Notes: generated by a model not told the origin, from the letters alone. DNA of 64,000 bases from Bedellia somnulentella (GCA_963576735.1 OY755176.1:17841423-17905422), one strand, 5' to 3'; positions 29,609-41,606 are shown, counted from the stretch's first letter. A program made the numbers and translations.

Positions 29609-29790
29609 CGTCCGTGGTCGAGTGGTTAGGTGACTAGATTCTCGGTCCGGAGTTTGCGGGTTCGATCCCCGCTAAAAGCAACATTTGTGTGATGAGCATA
29701 AATTAATGTTTCTTAGTCTTGGTTGTTATTTATATGTGTATTACATAATATTAAATATATCGTCGAGTTAGTATCCCATAATACAAGTAT
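29609..29790 (+). repeat. SINE G copy (second tRNA-derived family)
   Basis: Head GTCCGTGGTCGAGTGGTTAG (box A) and GCGGGTTCGATCCCCGC (box B arm, perfect T-stem) followed by a ~110-bp AT-rich body ending ATACAAGTAT. An inverted copy is at 36130-36276. Confidence 0.85.
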
Positions 29791-29844
29791 GTTATTTACA
29801 TGTCCTTGGGTCAGAGTTAGTGCATGTTGTGTCTCAATACTCAA

Positions 29845-30190
29845 GACTTAAGCGTCGCCGTACATCCCCGAAGGGGTTGGCAAAGGTACTAATACCTTTG
29901 AACCTGTCACCTGTTGTTAAGAGTACCCACGTTTTGCTTGGACAGTGTACTCACGTGATAGGGGGCTGGCTTATCGCCGTTTGGTACGAATACACTGTTA
30001 CATGACTAAGCACAACCTAGCCATGTGGGTTTCCACGCGAAGTTTTCTTTCAACGTTAACAACCATGATAAATTAACCACACATATAACTTTAGAAAAGA
30101 CAAATCAGTGTAGGGTCGACCCGGTATTTGAACTCGCGCCTGTCTGAATTGACGGGCGGTCGTTCTACCTATTAGACTATCATGGCTGTC
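29845..30190 (-). repeat. SINE B copy, body alpha, third head type
   Basis: Body as in other alpha copies, but the head reads GATAGTCTAATAGGTAGAAC with a CGCCCGTCAATTCAGACAGGC anticodon arm. Confidence 0.88.
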
Positions 30191-30202
30191 ATAAGTCAAT
30201 TT

Positions 30203-30577
30203 ACATAATAACATAAACATAAACATTCACGCCGAATATCCCCGAAGGGGTTGGCAGAGGTACTAATACTTCTGAACATCACGTGACTTTGTCACCTGGT
30301 GTTCAGAGTACCCACGTTTTGCATGGACAGTGTACTCACGTGATAGGGGGCAGGCCTATCGCCGTTTTTTTTTACGAATACACTGTCACATGACTAAGTA
30401 CGACTCAGCCATGTGGGTTTCCTCACGATGTTTTCCCTCACCGTTAACAACCATGATAAATTAACCACACATATGTCTTTAGAAAAGACAAATTGGTGTA
30501 GGCCCGACCCAGGATTTGAACACTAGTCGTTTGCACGATAACCGAGTGTTCTACCCACTGGGCTATCACGGTTGCTA
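30203..30577 (-). repeat. SINE B copy, body alpha
   Basis: Near-identical to 1148-1506 and 21625-21999, including the GTTTGCACGATAACCGAG arm; little age divergence. Confidence 0.92.
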
Positions 30578-30767
30578 TGTCAATTTACCTCCGATGTTAT
30601 TGAGACCACAAATACGGTTCGGCCTGACCCATGGCTCTTGGGGCGGGGCAATACAGTTTGGTAATTTATTCAGCACTGTGCATTGGGTGGCTTGGGTTTG
30701 GTATGGGCTTAGAACGACATGACTTGAGTTACCAATTTAGTTTTGAAACACATTTATGTTTTAATTT

Positions 30768-31145
30768 GTGTGACATGATAGTCCAGTGGGTAGAACACCC
30801 GCCCGAAAACAGAAGGGCGTGAGTTCCAATCCTGGGACGGGCCTACACCAATTTGTCTTTTCTAAAGTCATATGTGTGGTTAATTTATCATGGTTGTTAA
30901 CGGTGAGGGAAAACATCGTGAGGAAACCCACATGGCTGAGTTGTACTTAGTCATGTGACAGTGTATTCGTACAAAACGGCGATAGGCCTGCCCCCTATCA
31001 CGTGAGGACACTGTCTAAGCAAAACGTGGGTACCTTCTCTGGAAACTAGATGGCGCTTGCCATGTGAGTTCAGAAGTATTGGTACCTCTGCCAACCCCTT
31101 CGGGGATAAACGGCGTGAACGTTTATGTTATGTTTATGTTATGTT
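30768..31145 (+). repeat. SINE B copy, body beta
   Basis: Head with the GCCCGAAAACAGAAGGGC arm; CTCF-like AACTAGATGGCGCTTGCC at 31044-31061; tail (TTATG)n. Confidence 0.92.
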
Positions 31146-31323
31146 TTAATTTTATAACTCTCCACCCACCCCTTCATTGAAACCACCAACTTCGCCTTTA
31201 AATAAGTATATAAATAAATAAGAAACCAATGTTTTTTCTATTGACTTCGATGGTAAAATAGTTTTACGGTGATTATTCCTCAATGGCACGTCCGATCACG
31301 ACATGCGACTCTTACAATACTAA

Positions 31324-31461
31324 CGCCCGATTTCTGAATTGAGTATTCCAGCTGAGAACAACTTAAGTATCGTTCTGTCGCATTGAAATCTTAACAACTG
31401 AATGAGACTAAACGATACTTAAGTCGTTCTCAGCTTGAATACTCAATTCAGAAATCGGGCG
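31324..31461. mobile_element. Foldback MITE (CGCCCGATTTC termini)
   Basis: Full-length 138-bp palindrome, same family as 6885 and 7079; flanked by TAA left and TTA right. Confidence 0.88.
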
Positions 31462-32036
31462 TTAGAAATGTCCACTTGATCACTGCCAAATTTGGCTGGA
31501 AGCGGTGGAGCCGTTCCAGAGGAAATTATGAAGTCCCTAGTGCTCCCCGAAGCTTCCCCCCTGATAGAAACCAAATTCTTCATCATTTATCTTTACCTGG
31601 CAGATCATTTTTAATTATGGTTGAATTTTCACACTGTTTAGTTGAGAAACGATAAATTTGTCGTACATGTTGAACAACACCTCATACTTACCCCTTTAGA
31701 ATAAAATGGCTTTCACCTACAAATATCATTTAGAAACTTTTTTGAGATGTAATCGTAAACTGTATACCTATTTTCTTACTACGTAGTCTACAGATGTTAA
31801 CATTGCACATCAATTTTACAACGCAATTCACACCCTAAGGGTTGTATTTTAACAAATCGTATTTTGTGCTTACTCAAAAATTTAACGAACTAAAATAATA
31901 ATACTAAGCCCCCCATTTATTTAAATTTTGTTTTAAATAGAAATCGGACTTTCTGATGTAAAAGGTGAAGTTGATTGAGAGCTGAAAGCTTAAATTAACT
32001 TTTGTTCTAATTAAGTTGATAGGCATGACCTTTTAC

Positions 32037-32600
32037 TGTCCTGTCACGGTTTAGAAAAGAACTACCCTTTTTTCCTTCTGTGGGTGATGTTCAGGACGAC
32101 TATTATATTTGGGGACTTTCATTAAATTTAAGGGAATTATGACTTAAATAGTGTCTACCTATGAGAATGATGGGTGTGAGTATAAGTAAGTAAGTATGGC
32201 TGGAATATCATCATCAATTCTACCTTACGATTTTTGACCCACTCTTCTCCTCCTCCTCTCCTCAACTTTTGGATATATATAGCTTGGCCGCTCCCGCAAT
32301 AATGGGTATGATGTGCGCTATCAAATTCGTGACAACCGGCTTTCCCTCCCTAAAACCATATTGTTCTTGAATGACGACCATTTTGTGTGGCTAACATACA
32401 TACAAACATATACTCACGGCCATTAATCCCAAAAAGGGGTAGCAAGAGTTTCAGAGCTAAAAACTACTCAGCCACATCCGGAAGTGAATAGGCGACAAGA
32501 TGGTAAAAAACACTTAAAAAATACCCATACCCTTAGTCACCTTTCACCACACCCGTGGGTAGAAAGGGTTAGTGACATTCTAAACCGGAACTACACGGCA
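32037..32600. repeat. Two repeat A relics
   Basis: 32037-32200 (plus) is strongly decayed (GGTTTAGAAAAGAACTACCC..GTGGGTGATG). 32394-32600 (minus) is better kept (ACATATACTCACGGCCATTA to CTAAACCGGAACTACACGG) but has internal deletions. Confidence 0.75.
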
Positions 32601-32694
32601 CTTCATAGTGTTTAGTTAAAAATGAATTCTTTAAAGGAGTGCAGAGAAAAAAAGAACGTTATTACTCCTTCCATTAAGTTATCTAGTTAAACAT

Positions 32695-32862
32695 ACATAC
32701 ATGTTCATACATATACTCACGCCATTAGTTCCCATTAGGGTAGGCAGAGACAATTGATCGCCACTTTGTACGATCCTGACAAAATTCTCTAGCTTCGTTT
32801 ACATCCATCAATCTTTTCATACATGCTCTTTTATTCTTCATACTTCCGAGTATACAGTAATT
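32695..32862 (-). mobile_element. LINE 3'-end fragment
   Basis: CATACATATACTCACGCCAT, GATCGCCACTTTGTACGATCC, ATGCTCTTTTATTCTTCATA: reverse complement of the RT C-terminal tail and 3' end. Confidence 0.82.
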
Positions 32863-33029
32863 TCACATACGACCCTTCCCGTGTATTATTGTATCTGAAC
32901 ATAACTTTATATCTCTCCGAATTCCTTTCTTGTTTTGTTCCTTTTTAAACCCCTTGTTACGTAGGTGGTTTGTAGTTTATAAATTCAATTTTTTTTACAA
33001 TGCTGGGTTGCAGTTTTTACTTTTTCTTT

Positions 33030-33390
33030 ACACATGTGTGGGTTTCACGGTAAGGGGACATTTCGTGAGGAAACTTCCCTTGGCTAAGTTTTACTTAGTC
33101 ATGTGACAGTGTATTCGTATATACAAAAACGTGAACACACTGTCAAAATACGTGTACTCAGAACACCAAGTGACAATGCCACGTGATGTTCAAAAGTGTA
33201 AGTACCTCTGTAGAACAAGCACGAGCACTAGGTATTTTATCGACACGATAACGGTTAGAATGAGATGGCAGTATACGATACTAAGTAAGTGCGTAAGAGA
33301 TGGCTGCATTATCCCACGCGATAACTAGTTTAAACACGGCTCGTGCTTGCCCTTCTGGTAGTTCGAAGATATACGGCGTGAAAGTTTGAG
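33030..33390 (+). repeat. SINE B fragment interrupted by MITE M
   Basis: SINE B body from TGTGTGGGTTTCACGGTAAGG to AAGTACCTCTG (33030-33210), resuming at GATATACGGCGTGAAAG (33366). MITE M sits in the gap at the CCTCTGCC/AACCCC point. Confidence 0.8.
33212..33360. mobile_element. MITE M copy inside a SINE
   Basis: Inverted relative to 13546: starts AGAACAAGCACGAGC.., ends GGCTCGTGCTTGCCCTTCTGG. Confidence 0.88.
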
Positions 33391-33696
33391 TTTTAATGGG
33401 TTTCATGCACAGGATTGTTAACGGTGACACAATAATATTGTTTTACTTGACCGACAAAGAAACTCTTATGTTTTATTGTAGGATGTCCTGGACACACTCC
33501 TTAATATGTTTTGGGGCATATTTCTTTGATTTTCCAGATAAAGATTTAGAAAAATAATCTGCTATGGGCAATTTTATATGAAAAACAATCGATAAAGACC
33601 CAGAATGCTAAAGTCTCAGTATAAAATATTTTAAAATACCTACATGACGGTCTCCTGGTATACCTGTAAGTCCAAGGCTTTAAATAACATATACAT

Positions 33697-33916
33697 TCAT
33701 ACATACATATACTCACGGCTGTAAATCCCTAGATGGGGTAGCCAGAGCTAAGGAATCAGAAATTCCTCAGCCACTTTTGGAAAGTTAAGTGGGGAAAAGA
33801 TGGTAAAATAAAGGTTGTTGGTGATGGGTCTCCAAACGCCCTAATACCGTTAGTCGCCCCTTACGTACACCCGCCGGAAGAATTGGGATAGTGCTATTCT
33901 AAGCCGACACTACACT
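33697..33916 (-). repeat. Repeat A copy
   Basis: Complete apart from a short deletion in the GGGCGATGCGG block. Confidence 0.87.
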
Positions 33917-34069
33917 TAATTAAATAAAAGATAATGAAACCCAAATCAATTTTTTTTTTGCATCGATCCCCCGAGATCTATATTAGATCTAGGGCTCCGA
34001 AGTTAGAACCAGAATTAAAAAGATTCCCATGCTCTATATGTTACATATGCCGATGAAGCTGATGTTTGG

Positions 34070-34215
34070 GATACATATATACACTGACGCCATTATTTCC
34101 ATATGGGGTAGGCAGAGACTCTTGATCGCCACTTTTAACGATGCTGGCAAACCTCTCTGGGTTCGATTACATCCATCAATCGTTTCATACATGCTCCTTT
34201 CTTCATACTTCAGTT
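34070..34215 (-). mobile_element. LINE 3'-end fragment
   Basis: ATACATATATACACTGACGCC, GATCGCCACTTTTAACGATGC, TTTCATACATGCTCC. Confidence 0.78.
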
Positions 34216-34439
34216 CAGGATACTGATTTCATTAGTTATTTTACGTAATTACTAATTATGCATGACTGCTTGGTAAGTTTGTAACTTTAATATTTAGTAG
34301 TGTATGAAAAATATGGTAAAACTATGGCATATAATATATTCCTATTATTTACAATCTCTCTTTGGAAAAAAAATGACGTAAAATACAGGACTAAAGTTGT
34401 GCCGTTTCTGGGGAAGTATTTCATAGATGAAACGGAGTG

Positions 34440-34858
34440 ATAGCGTTCGGGGACTTAGGATATCACAAGGCGGTCTTATGTGAGACCGGTTCGTTTCGGG
34501 CGGCGCTCCAAACAGGCCAACCGACCAATGGCAGCGAGAGGCGGGACTTGGGCAAGGAGGTTGGAGTGGCTGAATTCCCGCGTTGACAGTTTGTGTGCGC
34601 GCGCCTTACTGTCGTGTCGACCTGCTATTGCCGCGTTTTTTAAAACTAAACAATTCGTATTTTCGATGTTTGTGAATTATTGAAGAAGGTTAATGTTCGC
34701 AAGAAACTAGTCTAATTATTTAGAGAGAAGTGCACAACCACCTATATTTACTGTGAAATGTTATGCAGTTTTAGTGCAGTGAAGTTTTGTATTTGTTTTG
34801 ATATTGTGTTGGAGTTACCTAAAGGCGGATTATTAACTGGATCCCATTAGTGAAAAAA
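34440..34858 (+). promoter_or_regulatory. Candidate vestigial promoter and non-coding exon 1
   Basis: A GC/CpG-rich stretch in an AT-rich region with CCGACCAATGG (CCAAT box, 34519-34529) and GAGGCGGGAC (GC box, 34537-34546), then ~300 bp of unique text free of repeats ending AAAAAAGTATGT, a usable donor at 34859. The first vestigial coding exon has a 3' splice acceptor upstream of its ATG, so a 5' non-coding exon must exist; this is the best upstream candidate seen on the plus strand. A 67-codon ORF at 34480 is probably not coding. Inference only. Confidence 0.35.
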
Positions 34859-36120
34859 GTATGTATAAAAGATATAATTACGACTATATGAACTCAGGGA
34901 ATTAAATTATTAATTGGCTATTCTGTGTTAAACTAAATTAAACTTGAAGTAAAGCGAAATTTTCAAAAAGTTTTAATAAATTAATATTTATATTTATTAG
35001 TGCTCGATTTTTCTTTGACGTGGTAAATGAGCTAAAACATTTAAATAAAACGAATGCCTGTTTCAAAATAATTTACTCTAGTTATATCCAGGGTTTTTTA
35101 TACACTGCGATCTTCTCCCTCGATCAATTGGTTTAATTACTGATTGAATGAACTAATAAGGATTAATTATGGTTGTATTTAAGTATAGTATTATTATCAG
35201 TATACTATCTGTGTTGCGAATTGTACCTTTGTCTCAAAAAGTGTTTCGCCGTTCCTTTAAGTCCCAATTGCTGAATAATTGAACACCAATAATAATTTAT
35301 AATTCATATTTGGTTGGAATGAAGAAAAGAACACATATGAATCTTCTGAAGGTAATACCACTCAAGGTTAATACGTTCAGATAACAGTCTTAAGTTTAAA
35401 TCTCATATTGTCCTAAAAAATCTATAAATTTGATCAAGCGGATAGCATTTTATTCGTCTGGGCCTTTCAGATAGAAATGTTGCAAAGTTATTATTATTTT
35501 AAAGAAAGAAAGAAGAGACATTTATTCACATTTGAACTATTAACTACTACACAGTTAACTTGAATATTAAAATTATAAAAGAGACATCAAAAAGTGATAC
35601 AAAATAAAATAAAATAGGTCCTGCCTCAGCTTATTTTTGTGCGTTTTACACACAACAGTGATTTTCAGTCAGGACCCATTTGAAGTGACACATATAACAT
35701 ACATTTCATGCTACATAAAATGATTGACAACAAAATAATAGTTAATTAAAAACGAAATACAAAAAGGTCGATCAATAATCTGGCCATACCCGCACACATA
35801 ACTTGCACTAATTCTCACATAGTGGGACGACGGCAAAAAATATGGCGTCATGAATCATGGGGACTTTTCAGTTATTTGCTTGTACTAGATAATACTATAA
35901 AGAAGAAAAAAATATCAATATCCTTCCTTAGTAACTGTACAGGGTTTGAAAATATTTTGAGTATATGAGTCATAATATGATTATCGGGTTAGCGATTTAA
36001 TTTTGATAAAAACATTGGCAATAACAATAATATAATAAGTAAATGTTTACGGACATATAAATATAATTATAAAGCTAAATAATAATTATAATACACAGAT
36101 AAAGTAAGCTTCAAATTTAT
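34859..36120. other. No gene seen; part of putative vestigial intron 1
   Basis: AT-rich. 35495-35690 resembles the block at 41945-42220 (ACATTTATTC.., CTGCCTCAGC, CAACA.TGATTTTCAGTCAG), so both are copies of one retroelement 3' region in the minus orientation. Confidence 0.5.
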
Positions 36121-36129
36121 TTTAACTTG

Positions 36130-36276
36130 TATTATCGAATACTAACTCAACGATATATTTAATATTGTACAGTACACATAAAAAAAACATCCAGGACTAA
36201 GAAACAATCGACGGGGATCGAACCCGTAATCTTCGGACTGAGAATCTAGTCAACTATCCACTCGGACACGGACGTT
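36130..36276 (-). repeat. SINE G copy, inverted
   Basis: Reverse complement of the 29609 family: tRNA-like head TCCGTGTCCGAGTGGATAG at the right, GGGTTCGATCCCCG box B, AT-rich body to the left. Confidence 0.82.
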
Positions 36277-36359
36277 TTCATCAGTAACTTAACATTGTGC
36301 CAACGTCCCTAATAAAAAAAGGAAAGAAAAATTTCGACGACATCATTTATCCTTAATTT

Positions 36360-36525
36360 ACATACATACATATTCTCACGCCGTTAGTTCCCATTGGGGT
36401 AGGCAGAGACTATCGATCGCCACTTTGTACGATCCTGGCAAACCTATCTAGCTTCATTCACACCCATCAATCTTTTCATACATGCTCTTTTATTCTTCGT
36501 ACTACGGACACCTGCCTTTTTGATC
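36360..36525 (-). mobile_element. LINE 3'-end fragment
   Basis: CATACATATTCTCACGCCGTTAGTTCCCA then GATCGCCACTTTGTACGATC and ATGCTCTTTTATTCTTCG. Followed at 36535-36590 by a fragment of SINE H (CCCCACATGAGGTTT). Confidence 0.82.
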
Positions 36526-37536
36526 CTTAATTTATTAGTAATAATCCCCACATGAGGTTTTAATGAAGAAAAACATTCAAATTAACATTGTTTTCATCAA
36601 GTACCGTATATAAGAATACTTACAATAAATTTGCGAACCACGAGTGAGACGTGCCCGCCATAGTTTTGTTTAGTTTGTGATATACCTATGTATATATTCT
36701 ATAAATTCTAATTAGAGTTTCAGAGAGCGCAGACACGATAATATAATAAATGGAAATAGCCATGCGATAATAGACTAAAACGTTTTATATAAGCGATTTA
36801 TATAATTGTTTCATTAAATGATATTTGAGAGGTTTCTCCGGATCTTACAAAGTTGCTTTTAAATGGTCTAAAATCTACATAATAAATAAAATAAATAAAA
36901 AATATATCTACGGGGCTCAAAAACAACAACATGATCTTCCCGGCTAGTACGAGCCGTGTTTAAACTAGTTATCTCGTGGGATAAAGCAGCCATCTCCTAC
37001 GCAGTGGCGGATTTACAAATTTTCAGGGTATAGGCTGTGAAGCTTTTGCCGCCCTTGTCTCCACAATTGTCAAACTGTCATGTCCTAGATTATTTTTAAA
37101 ATTCAACAATTTCGTTGGAATTGCACGTAAAATAATTTTTTGGTTTATTTTTGAGCTAATCGAAGCTCAAGAATGTGAGATTTAAAAGGCGGGGTAATGC
37201 ATGCTACTCAGACAATTGGTAAACGTGAATAAACGGCGGTCGTTTAAAATGATGAAATCAGCCTACTATGTTAAAACTATTTATTTCGAGCTAAATTTCG
37301 TTTTTTTTAGCTGTTTTTATTTTACGTTCATATAATGATGTAAATTATCATTTAAAAAAATAAAAAAAATACACGCATATTCCCTATTATAGCAGCACGC
37401 TACCGATCGAGGCCTTGCCCATTGAAATTCGCGATATCACAGTTTGCCTTTATTGCAGCTGTATTTTGGAGGTGCCGGTAAAAATCACGACACTCCTACT
37501 CATACTACTCGAAGTTTAAAAACGAGGAATTTGATT

Positions 37537-39629
37537 TAGTGTTGTTAAAAGGCTCGAGTCACTCGAGTCTTCGACTCATTCAAGCTCAAGTCTCCTATGA
37601 AGGCTCGAGCTTCAGCCTCGAGCCTTTTCTCGAAGGCTCGAGCCCAGACTCGAACCCTAGTTCCGAGGTTCAAGTCGCGACTCGAGCTCTGTTTTAAAGA
37701 CTCACTACACAATTATCTCCAAAGTAAATCTGATAAAAATATTATTAAAATAATGTACATAAATATTTTTATTTACACGCTAACTTCACTACACAATAGC
37801 ATATTTTAATTACAATATTATATCTTCTCCTATAGAGGAAACTAAACGCGCCGATTCAGTGTTATCGCTAGTTATTAGAACTACCCACATGACTATTAAT
37901 ATTATTGTAATAATTACTTGTATACGCCATTCGTGTCAAAATCAATGTGCAGTTTGCCTGGTTTAAAATACGTTTTCATCGTAGTTCTTATTGGTGAAAG
38001 TTAGATAGATTTATAAAATGAATGAGGACGACAATGTAACATCGGAAGACATTGAGTTTGATACGACTGATACTTCGCTTATAGAAAATGATGCTTCAGC
38101 ATCTTCCATGGTGTCGAAAAAGCCGCGTATTAGTTGGAAATGGTGTCATTTTAAGAAAGAAACCAACAAATTGTCTTGCAAGGTATGCAGTCATACATTT
38201 TCTATTAAAACATCGCACTCTATTTTGAAAAGGCATCAATCGCGTCATGGTGATGTTGATTCTATACAGAGTGAACAAAAAGAAAAGGCGTCATCTGGGT
38301 CCTTAAAACATAAAAATCAACAAGTGGACATTAATGACCTTTTGATAAAGTTTATTATACACGGCCAACATTCTTTCCGAATAGTAGAAGAACAGGAGTT
38401 TTTATCATTTTTATCAGCTCTTAATAACACTTATCGTTTACCAAGCCGATTTCAGATTACATCTTCCATTCAAAAATTATACAAAGAAAAAAAGCAGCAA
38501 ATTGTAAATATGATCGAAAATTTAAAGCACAAGATTGCTTTGACATTTGATTTTTGGACATCTATAACTAACAAACCATATATAGTTGTAACTGCCCACT
38601 ATACATCTAATAATGGGGAGATGATTTCTATGACTTTGGAATTTGATCTTATACCGTTTCCTCACAAAAGCGAGCAAATTGTTTTGAAAGTAAAAAACAT
38701 TGTTCAGGAATTTGGCTTGCAAGGTAAATTAATTTCTATTACAACAGATAATGATGCAACAAATATTAAAACGCTTCAACTGCTAACTTTGTTTCATGAA
38801 GAATTTAAGGATATTGTCCATCTAAGATGTATGGCTCATGTATTAAATCTGGTAGTAAAGAAAGGTGCGGAACAAGCCAAAGAAATTATCGCACCGGTCC
38901 AAAAATTAGTAAAATTTATAACTTTTTCTTCTAAAAAAAAACAACTATATGAAGAATGTTGTACGTCCTTAAGAATTTCTCATCTGAACTTAATAAAAGA
39001 TATGCCTATTAGGTGGAACTCTACTTATATGATGTTGGAAAGAGCTTTGAAAATAAAAAAGTGCTTAATTTTATGTGTTTGAACTACACAGAGTTTTTTC
39101 CATACACTATTGAAAATTGGGAGATGGTAGAAGCATTTGTAGATTTTCTTCAACCATTTTATGAAGCCACTGTTATGCTTTCAAAACACACTTATCCAAG
39201 TTTGTACTATGTGGTGCCTATAATTGATGTTTTAACAGAACATCTTAACAGACAAGAAGATGGACCAATGAAAAATTGTGCATCGGCCAAACAAAAATAT
39301 CCAAGCATCAATGTGCTTATCGTCATGGTTAAAAATCGAATAATCATTCATTGTTCAATAAAGTTTTCTTTTTTTATGTTTTTCTTTTTATTTTATATGT
39401 GCTTACCACTTAAAAACAAAAATATTTCATTTTAATATTATCAGGCATATAAATAAAGCTCGAGCTTCGACTCGAGCCCTTTATTTTGGGCTCATAAGCC
39501 TTCAAGGTTCGAGCCTTTAAGGCTCGAGCCTTTAAGACTTGCGAGCCCTCAGAGCTCGAGCTTTAAAGACTCAGCAGCTTCGACTCGGAGCTCGAGTTTC
39601 CGCCTCGGAGCTCATTTCTCACAACACTA
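37537..39629 (+). mobile_element. hAT transposon (innermost layer)
   Basis: 2,093 bp with termini TAGTGTTGT / ACAACACTA and a perfect 8-bp target duplication ATTTGATT (37529-37536 and 39630-39637). Both subterminal regions (37550-37690, 39455-39615) are dense in GGCTCGAG/CTCGAGCC motifs in both orientations, probable transposase binding sites. Carries the transposase below. Confidence 0.95.
38018..39435 (+). pseudogene. BED-finger hAT transposase, damaged
   Basis: First frame 38018-39082 (354 codons): N-terminal BED zinc finger (WCHFKKETNKLSCKVCSHTF..LKRHQSRH, C-x2-C..H-x4-H, residues ~43-76), then the RNase-H-like core (ALTFDFWTS with the first catalytic Asp, SITTDNDATN with the second, HLRCMAHVLNLVVKKG, and PIRWNSTYMMLERAL). 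After ~39060 the frame shifts; a second frame (LNFMCLNYTEFFPYTIENW..FLQPFYEAT..) continues to about 39310. The C-terminal dimerisation domain is missing and replaced by unrelated AT-rich text. The third catalytic acid region is therefore incomplete. It may act only as a source of partial protein, if at all. Confidence 0.9.
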
Positions 39630-40684
39630 ATTTGATTGCAATGATGATTGAAATATATTTCGTGAATTCGGGTTCGCATTTACTGACTCCACACAACATA
39701 GAGCGTCTCGAATCACGACCGAGTACTTTTTGCAAGCGTAAAACTCGTGGTTTTGTAGTTTCGTGCCTTATTTTCTTTTGTTTCGATGTTGTTTTCGTTT
39801 TTTGCCTCGATTTGTTCGTGTAACCAGGGTAACCCACGCGGTTATTGGAATGGAGAATTAGGAGAATGGACCTTGTCACGACCACGTGCAACATTGTCAA
39901 CATTGACGTCATTGATGACATTGTAGCATTAAAAAAAAATAACGCATTCGGGGAATTCAAACTATTTCGCTATCGCTGCTCAAGGTTTTTTTTAGAATAA
40001 AATCGGTAAAATTATTTACTATATTCAAAATAAAATCACTGAATCATACATAAACCATGCAGTTCACAGCCTCCAACCAATAGTAGGATTGGCATATATC
40101 GGTTGATAGTAGGAAGAGAGAAATCCATTTTCTATAATTTCGCTCTTTACACTCATTCAAAATATGGAGAGGGCGCAAAGACCGATTACTGGTTGGGGGC
40201 GGCGAACTAGCTGTTTGCTCTAGAATATGGAAGATTGCTAAATGGATTCACGGAACGTACAATGACAAATGACAAGTGAGGAAGGAAAGTCGTCGGCAAA
40301 ATTTGTTGCAGACTTCTATCTGTAAGACATCAGAAAACAGAATACAGAAAACCGTCGTACAGAAATATTTTTAATTTCTACGAGGTGTAAAAAAAAAAAA
40401 TCGGTCCCCAAATTTGCCGCCCCAAAAATCTGCCGCCCTAGGCTCAAGCCTACTCAGCCTGCTGGTAAATCCGCCACTGCTCCTACGCACTTACTTAGTA
40501 TCGTATACTGCCATCTCATTCCAACCGTTATTGTGTCGATAAAATAGCGCTCGTGCTTGCCCTTCTGATTTTACAACCAATTACAGTTAAACCTGACTGT
40601 TACTAAATCTTGTGCTTAATAAAGTAATGTAATCAGTAGAGTAACAATTCTATATATATATATATATCATATTCAGATATATAG

Positions 40685-40925
40685 AGCCAATGTGGATGGG
40701 ATTATTAGTAGAGGACGGCCTCGTAAAACGTTTCTAGACCAGATAGAAAACGTTCTTATAAAGGCGGGGGTCCAAAGTGAGAAGAATAAAAGAGCATGTA
40801 TGAGAAGAATAATGAATGTAAGGGAAGCAAGAGAGGTTGGTCAAGATCGTACTAAGTGGCGATCGATAGTCTCTGCCTACCCCAATGGGAATAATGGGCG
40901 TGAGTTTAAGTAAGTAAGTAAGTAT
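40685..40925 (+). mobile_element. 5'-truncated LINE with open RT C-terminus
   Basis: The longest clean copy of this LINE tail here: 73 codons open (40692-40913), [49 protein letters not shown], then (TAAG)n. Identifies the short fragments elsewhere as LINE 3' ends. Confidence 0.85.
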
Positions 40926-41280
40926 AAATAATAAAATCTATATTAAACCAAATATAGCATAAATATTTTACACAAACTTAACAAAGACGTGTATTTGCTA
41001 TCTCCTTAAAGATAAGCAAAACAAAGGATTTTATAAATTTATGGAGACGCCAAACACGATAGATTAACACGAAATCAGTTGATATTTTTGTAGGAATTGC
41101 CTTAACAATTCAAGATATATATTACTTACTATAAATATATACATAGATGTGTTATTCGGTTTATAATAACGGTAGTCGTAAGAAGCGGTAGATGGTTTTG
41201 TGGCTTTCGTTTAAGTGGTTTTTGGGCTTTCTGGCTGGTTACCCATATTTCAGTTTACTACATGACATATTAATCATCAT

Positions 41281-41456
41281 TGCCATGTAGTGTCGGCTTA
41301 GAATAACACTACCCCATTTCTACCCGTGGGTGATCGTAAGAGGCGACTAAGGGTATAGGGGCTTTTTAAGTGATTTTTGGGCGATGTGGTTGGAGACCCG
41401 TCACCGAAAACATTTATTATTATATTACTATCTTTTCCCCAATCAACTTCCGACTT
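41281..41456 (+). repeat. Repeat A copy, 3'-truncated
   Basis: TGTAGTGTCGGCTTAG to CCAATCAACTTCC, then unrelated sequence. Confidence 0.82.
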
Positions 41457-41606
41457 GTTCCGTTAACTCCCCAACTAACTTGTTTTATACTTAGTGATAA
41501 TGATAACGTAACAAAAATTTTTTTGTTACGCTTGCGCTAGCTAGGCACTAACCCATTCACTCATCCATAATTTCATTGTCTTCAGCAAAATGTTTTATTA
41601 TACTTT

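Larger units (their letters stand above)
37002..40479. mobile_element. hAT-like element with CAGTGGCGGATTTA termini (middle layer)
   Basis: Inverted ends CAGTGGCGGATTTAC / GTAAATCCGCCACTG, and GCCGCCCTTG/TTGCCGCCCC subterminal blocks. The 8-bp target duplication CTCCTACG stands at 36994-37001 and 40480-40487, as for hAT elements. About 1.4 kb without the nested insertion; I see no transposase of its own, so non-autonomous. Confidence 0.9.
36938..40567. mobile_element. MITE M copy split by nested transposons (outer layer)
   Basis: Left half AGTACGAGCCGTGTTTAAACTAG..AGCCATCTCCTACG (to 37001) and right half CTCCTACGCACTTACTTAGTATCG..GCTCGTGCTTGCCCTTCTG (from 40480) join to an ordinary ~150-bp MITE M. 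It is the oldest layer of the nest. Confidence 0.88.

Noticed and set aside
29612..29680. Functional tRNA gene
   Set aside because: The same head with the same downstream body occurs inverted at 36130-36276, so it is a SINE; acceptor stem does not pair.
38096..38278. Minus-strand ORF in the hAT element
   Set aside because: Antisense of the BED-finger coding frame.
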